Both the position numbers and the translations under genes were made by a program. A stretch of 11,830 nucleotides of DNA from assembly GCA_049642385.1 (NCBI GenBank), contig JBAROU010000058.1, positions 1 through 11,830 on the forward strand. The letters run 5' to 3'. Each line of letters opens with the position of its first letter. Within the stretch, counting starts at the first letter, position 1. The stretch comes from JBAROU01 sp049642385 (GTDB taxonomy: Bacteria > Chloroflexota > Dehalococcoidia > DSTF01 > RBG-16-68-14). The notes under the pieces are model-generated. The model made no database searches. It had not been told where the DNA came from and worked only from the letters and a program-made list of their open reading frames with translations. Shown here piece by piece: positions 7,243-11,830 of the stretch.

Positions 7243-7437
7243 AGATGCCCTACACAGGTGCCTGAGCAGGCCAAGCCCCTGATAGCATCCTTGTGAACTA
7301 GCCCTTCAAGGCTCAGCTTACATTCCCGACAAGACTAGAGGAGTACCAACCCTCTCACTCGCTGCTCCAACACAAGCCAAACAGAGACCAAACGGGGAAG
7401 CGCCCTCGAACGCCATCCGCCACTAAGCTCCAGCCAA

Positions 7438-7446
7438 TGCTACGAT
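7438..7446 (+). promoter_or_regulatory. Extended -10 promoter of typA
   Basis: TGC-TACGAT (7438-7446) is an extended -10 element 41 bp before the typA ATG. It leaves a leader of about 35 nt that contains the Shine-Dalgarno AGGAAAGG (7475-7482), five bases before the ATG. No convincing -35 is seen. Confidence 0.45.
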
Positions 7447-7487
7447 GAATACACGCGGAACCGCATGGGTTCGCAGGAAAGGGCTGC

Positions 7488-9368
7488 ATGGAATTGTCTA
7501 CCGGCATTCGATCGAGCGAGGACACGGTATCCGAGCGCACCATTGCGTCGCGCAATGATCTCCGCAACGTAGCGATCATTGCGCATGTAGATCACGGCAA
7601 GACCACGCTGGTGGACGCCATACTACGGCAGTCCGGCCAGCTCGACGAGCGAGTGGAGCTTCCCGACCGGGTCATGGACTCGACCGACCTCGAGCGCGAG
7701 AAGGGGATCACCATCCTCGCCAAAAACACCGCCGTGCGATACGGCGATGTGAAGATCAATATTGTAGACACCCCCGGCCATGCGGACTTCGGTGGCGAGG
7801 TGGAGCGAGCCCTGACCATGGTCGATGGCGCGCTCCTACTCGTAGACGCATCTGAGGGACCGCTACCGCAAACTCGCTTCGTGCTGCGGAAGGCGCTTGA
7901 GGCCCACCTACCGATTATCCTGTTGGTCAACAAGGTCGACCGTGCAGACAGTCGCATCAGCGAGGTCGTCGACGAGGTCTACGAACTCTTCTTGGAACTG
8001 GACGCTGACGAAGAGCAGTTCGACTTCCCTATCGTCTACTGCAATGCGCGGGCGGGTCAGGCTTCGCTGGACCCAGATGTGCCTGGAACGGACATTCGCC
8101 CCCTGCTCGACGTCCTGCTTGCGCGGATCCCGGCGCCGACGTATGAGCCGGGCCACGGCTTACAAGCGTTGGTCACGAATCTGGACGCGTCGCCGTATGT
8201 CGGCCGGCTCGCGCTGTGCCGGGTGGTTCAGGGCAGCATCCGATCCGGCCAGACGGTGGCCTGGTGCCGGCAAGATGGAAACATTGAACTCGCCAAAGTC
8301 GCCGAGCTCTACGTGACGGAAGCACTCGAACGAATACCGGCGGAGGAAGCCGGCCCAGGCGAAATCATCGCCGTTGCCGGCTTCAGCGACATCACGATCG
8401 GCGAGACGCTGGCCGACCCGATCGATCCGAAGCCTCTGCCGGTGATTCGTGTCGACGAGCCAAGCCTGTCGGTCACCATCGGGATCAACACATCGCCGCT
8501 GTCCGGGCGCGAAGGCACGCTCCTCACCGCGAGGCTGCTCAAAAACCGGCTGGATGCCGAGCAAGTGGGCAACGTCTCGATTCGCGTCCTGCCCCTGGAC
8601 CGCCCCGACGCGTGGACCGTGCAGGGCCGAGGCGAGCTGCAGCTGGCTGTCCTGGTGGAAACGCTGCGACGCGAAGGCTTCGAAATGTCAGTCGGCCGCC
8701 CCGAGGTCGTGACCCGCGAGATAAACGGGCAGCTCCATGAGCCAGTGGAGGCGCTCACGTTGGACGTGCCAGAGAAGTACCTCGGCACTGTCGCGAAACT
8801 CATTGCGATGCGTAAGGGCAAACACCAGAAGACCGTCAATCACGGCTCCGGCGGGCGCGTCCGGCTCGATTATCTGGTCCCTTCGCGCGCGCTGATCGGC
8901 TTCCACACCCAGTTCCTGATGGAGACAAGAGGGACGGGACTTCTGCACCAGGTGTTCGAGCGCTACGAGCCGTGGCACGGCGAGGTGCGTTCACGATCAA
9001 CGGGCAGCTTGGTGGCGGACCGCCGTGGCCCGACTACCGCCTACGCGTTGCTGAGCCTCGAAGAACGCGGAACGCTGTTTGTCGGCCCCGGCGTCGATGT
9101 GTACGAAGGAATGATCATCGGCGAGAGCCCGCGCCCCGAGGATATGGACGTCAACCCAACGCGGGAGAAGAAGCTCACGAACATGCGCTCGTCCAATTCG
9201 GATATGACGGAGACGTTGACGCCGCCTTCCACGCTCTCCTTAGAGCAGGCGCTTGAGTTCATTCGACAGGATGAGTGCTTAGAGGTGACGCCGGCCGCAG
9301 TCCGGCCTCGCAAGGTGGCGCTGCCGTCACACGCTCGCGCCCGCCTGCGCTCCCGCTCCCGAATGTAA
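7488..9368 (+). CDS. typA: Ribosome-associated GTPase TypA/BipA, 626 aa
   Basis: A translational GTPase of the EF-G family that binds the 70S ribosome and is linked to ribosome assembly and stress adaptation, notably in the cold. GTPase motifs are complete: G1 AHVDHGKT (32-39), switch I region with STDLEREKGITI (65-76), G3 DTPGH (94-98), G4 NKVD (148-151). Domain II (about 220-310) and the EF-G-like domain III follow (QGRGELQLAVLVETLRREGFE). The BipA-specific C-terminal domain is recognised by SGGRVRLDYLVPSRALIGFH, TRGTGLL and EKKLTNMRSSNSDMTETLTP. It is slightly longer than the usual 605-615 residues because of about 12 extra N-terminal residues and an Arg-rich C-terminal tail (HARARLRSRSRM). 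The start is fixed by a good Shine-Dalgarno. Confidence 0.97.
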   Translation: MELSTGIRSSEDTVSERTIASRNDLRNVAIIAHVDHGKTTLVDAILRQSGQLDERVELPDRVMDSTDLEREKGITILAKNTAVRYGDVKINIVDTPGHADFGGEVERALTMVDGALLLVDASEGPLPQTRFVLRKALEAHLPIILLVNKVDRADSRISEVVDEVYELFLELDADEEQFDFPIVYCNARAGQASLDPDVPGTDIRPLLDVLLARIPAPTYEPGHGLQALVTNLDASPYVGRLALCRVVQGSIRSGQTVAWCRQDGNIELAKVAELYVTEALERIPAEEAGPGEIIAVAGFSDITIGETLADPIDPKPLPVIRVDEPSLSVTIGINTSPLSGREGTLLTARLLKNRLDAEQVGNVSIRVLPLDRPDAWTVQGRGELQLAVLVETLRREGFEMSVGRPEVVTREINGQLHEPVEALTLDVPEKYLGTVAKLIAMRKGKHQKTVNHGSGGRVRLDYLVPSRALIGFHTQFLMETRGTGLLHQVFERYEPWHGEVRSRSTGSLVADRRGPTTAYALLSLEERGTLFVGPGVDVYEGMIIGESPRPEDMDVNPTREKKLTNMRSSNSDMTETLTPPSTLSLEQALEFIRQDECLEVTPAAVRPRKVALPSHARARLRSRSRM

Positions 9369-11830
9369 CGACAGGCTGCCTCCCCTTCGCAGCTCATCCG
9401 GCTTCCCCCAACGTTGTCCTTCCCGAGCAACTGACGCGTTGAGGGGTCCTAGACTCGTCGAGCGACGAAGATGAGGCTCTCGCCCAAGCGTGGTGGGATG
9501 AATGGAATGCCCGTCACAACCTGAACGATCCCCGGCAAGCCGAACAGCGCCAGCTGGAGCTTGGCCGGAACGAGCGGTAGATACGGCACATCCCAGAGGC
9601 CGTCGCCGAACTTCTTGATGACCGTGTAGCCGGCCTGACGCGCGAGCTCTAACCACTCCTCGGGTGGCTTCAACGATATGTGCGTCGGGTCGGTGTTGGC
9701 ATACCAGCGAGGCCCTTTTCGTTCGGCGAAGGGCGCTTTCGTGTTCGGCGTCGCGACGATGAGATGACCGCCCGGTCGCGTCATGCTGCTACAAACCTCG
9801 AAGGCCTGGGCGGGGTCGGACAAATGCTCAACGACGTGGAACGCAGCGATGACATCGAATGGTCCCGGCAGGAACGCGATCTGCTCCACGGTCGCCACAC
9901 GCAAATCCGTGCGCGCTGCATTCTCGGCTGCCTGTCCAATCGCAAACGGGGAAACATCGATTCCGTAGGTCTCGAATCGATCTTCGAGGCGCGCCAGCAC
10001 GTGGCCCAGTCCGCAGCCAATCTCGAGTACCTTCCCACCAGGCTTCGCGTGCCGTGCGATGAGCCTGGCGTAGAAGCGACGCGCCCACCAATACTGAGTG
10101 AAGCGGCCGCCGTATCGTGTGGGATCGAAGAAATCCTCGCCGTACGCCTCGCCATCGAGGCCGTTTTCTATTCGATCTGAACCTGCGCCGGCCCCAGGTT
10201 CGGGCATGCTCGTCACGATGGAGCTTTCCGGCAGGTCACCACGAGCGAGTCCCAGCGCAGCTTATCCGCAGGAGATTGTTCTTCAACGATGCTCACGATA
10301 CTCAGGCCGCACGCCGGGAGAAGCTCGCGCAGTTCATCCTCCGTGAACCGGACACCAAGCCAGGTGCCGCCTAAACGGGCGCGAGGACTTTTCGCTTCGG
10401 CTCGACAGATCTGAAAGCGAAAGGGTGCGCCAGGCTTGAGCACGACGGCGGCGTCGTGGATGTACCGCAGAACCGCCTCCCTCTCCGAGATGTGCTGGAA
10501 CACGTTGTACGAATAGCAGAAGTCGAAGTAGCCGGCGGGCAATCCTTCTAAGCCGCCTGACGTGTGATGGATCTGAACGTTCGGGCAGTCGCTCAGTGCA
10601 GCAGATCCCTGTCGCACCATTTCGGAGGAGATATCGACGCCGTGTGCCTCGCGTACGCGCTCACTGAACGGCCTGAGGAGCCGCCCGAGGCCGCAACCAA
10701 TCTCGAGGACACATGCATCGCCAGGGATGTCGAGGCCGTTTAGAATGATGGCGTCCAGGTCCCGGTACCCGGAGCGAACAAAGCGCTCTGGTGTTTCCCA
10801 ATCGAACCCTGCCACAAAGAACGGAGCGTTTCGCCGAGCGCGATCGTCCCAATCGCGCTCCATGTTCCCGCTGCCGATGGCGAGCCCTGAGCTGGGATCC
10901 ATCACCGTGCTGATGACGCGTCGCCGCCAGGGCGTACGTTCAGCCACGGACAGCGCAAGGTTGGCAACCCCCGAGCGCTGTATCGCCGCGACCGCTCGCC
11001 TAATCGATCCCATAATCATGCCCTAGGCATCCTAAACATTAGCAACGGAACATCATACTAACGCATGACAGCGAGTCTGAACCGCCTCTGCCAACCGTCA
11101 TTGACGCCTGCCGCGACAATACTACATAATACAGCCCATCCGCCGTCCGTGGGGCGACAATACAGCGATCGGGAAACACCCCAACCGGCGGAGGCGTTTA
11201 GCAAGTTAACACTAAGGTGAACCCAAACGTGCCGTACGTCAGAATAGCCGTCGGACTGATTATCAGCTGCATCGCCCTCTACCTTGCCTTCGCGGGCATT
11301 GAGTGGTCGGCGGTGAAGGCCGCCGTGATCGAGTCCAACCACTGGCTCCTCATTGGAGCGCTACCCGTCTTGTTCGTGTACATCGTCATGCGGGCGCAAC
11401 GCTGGCGGCTGCTGTTCAACTCCAACGAGCGCGTGCCCCTGCTCTCGGCATTCGGGGCGCTGAACGTCGGCTACTTAGCCGGCGGGGTCCTTCCTCTTCA
11501 GCTCGGCGAACTTGTACGAGTGTACGTTCTGGGCGAGGTCGAGAAGATCAGCAAAGCCCGCGTCCTTTCGACGGTGGCCGTCGAGCGGCTGTTCGACGTG
11601 TTCGTCCTCCTGGTGCTCTTGGGCATCCTTGTACCGTTCATCGACCTTCCTCGAACCGTGGCCGTCGGCGCGATCGCACTGCTCTGCATCTTCATCGTCG
11701 CGACGCTGGTCGTTGTGGCGCTCATCATGCGACGTACGCAGTTCGAGAACTGGCTGCAGCTCCTCGCGCGAGGCCTCCCCAAGCCGGCGCGCGAACCAGC
11801 TCTGGACCTTGGGAGATCGCTCTTGGAAGG

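Overview
The window is GC-rich bacterial DNA with short intergenic gaps. The DinB protein with its HHGTDHRSQ motif, the GNAT domain ending in NNFGVLLEWQNP, the small MCASCGCG protein and the surface-glycan type methyltransferases together suggest a Chloroflexota-like organism. This is an inference from remembered family resemblance, not from a marker gene.

Left part (1-1117). The tail of an unidentified gene overlaps a 32-residue one-helix membrane peptide. A 66-residue Cys-rich protein follows and ends at a strong hairpin. The next 660 bases hold no intact gene but carry an old integration scar: a decayed tyrosine recombinase fragment (about 822-965), then the 3' half of a tRNA-Gly(CCC) (981-1025) that begins exactly at the anticodon loop and has no 5' half.

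Middle part (1118-7151). A phosphotransferase-fold kinase (+) is followed by a DinB-fold protein (-). Then comes an almost perfect sigma-70 promoter (TTGACA-N16-TATAAT) whose -10 box lies inside an 8-bp inverted repeat. It feeds a structured leader and a possible 31-codon upstream ORF. That ORF overlaps, by ATGA, the start of a 549-residue protein joining four membrane helices to a GNAT-like domain. Convergent to it is a GAF-GGDEF-GAF-HD-GYP cyclic-di-GMP protein.

Right part (7152-11830). A 336-bp intergenic region separates the cyclic-di-GMP gene from the divergent GTPase gene typA. Two translationally coupled SAM methyltransferases (-) follow. Across a divergent promoter region lies the start of an LPG-synthase-TM/flippase-like membrane protein (+) that runs off the window. 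The last three genes look like the edge of a surface glycan or lipid locus.

Three genes (kinase, DinB, GGDEF/HD-GYP) have a -10-like element 5-9 nt upstream of the ATG and no Shine-Dalgarno, so near-leaderless transcription may be common here. I found no CRISPR array, rRNA, complete tRNA or intact insertion sequence. No multi-gene system that I could defend as new is visible. The most unusual items are the membrane-GNAT fusion with its elaborate 5' control region and the tRNA-Gly integration scar.
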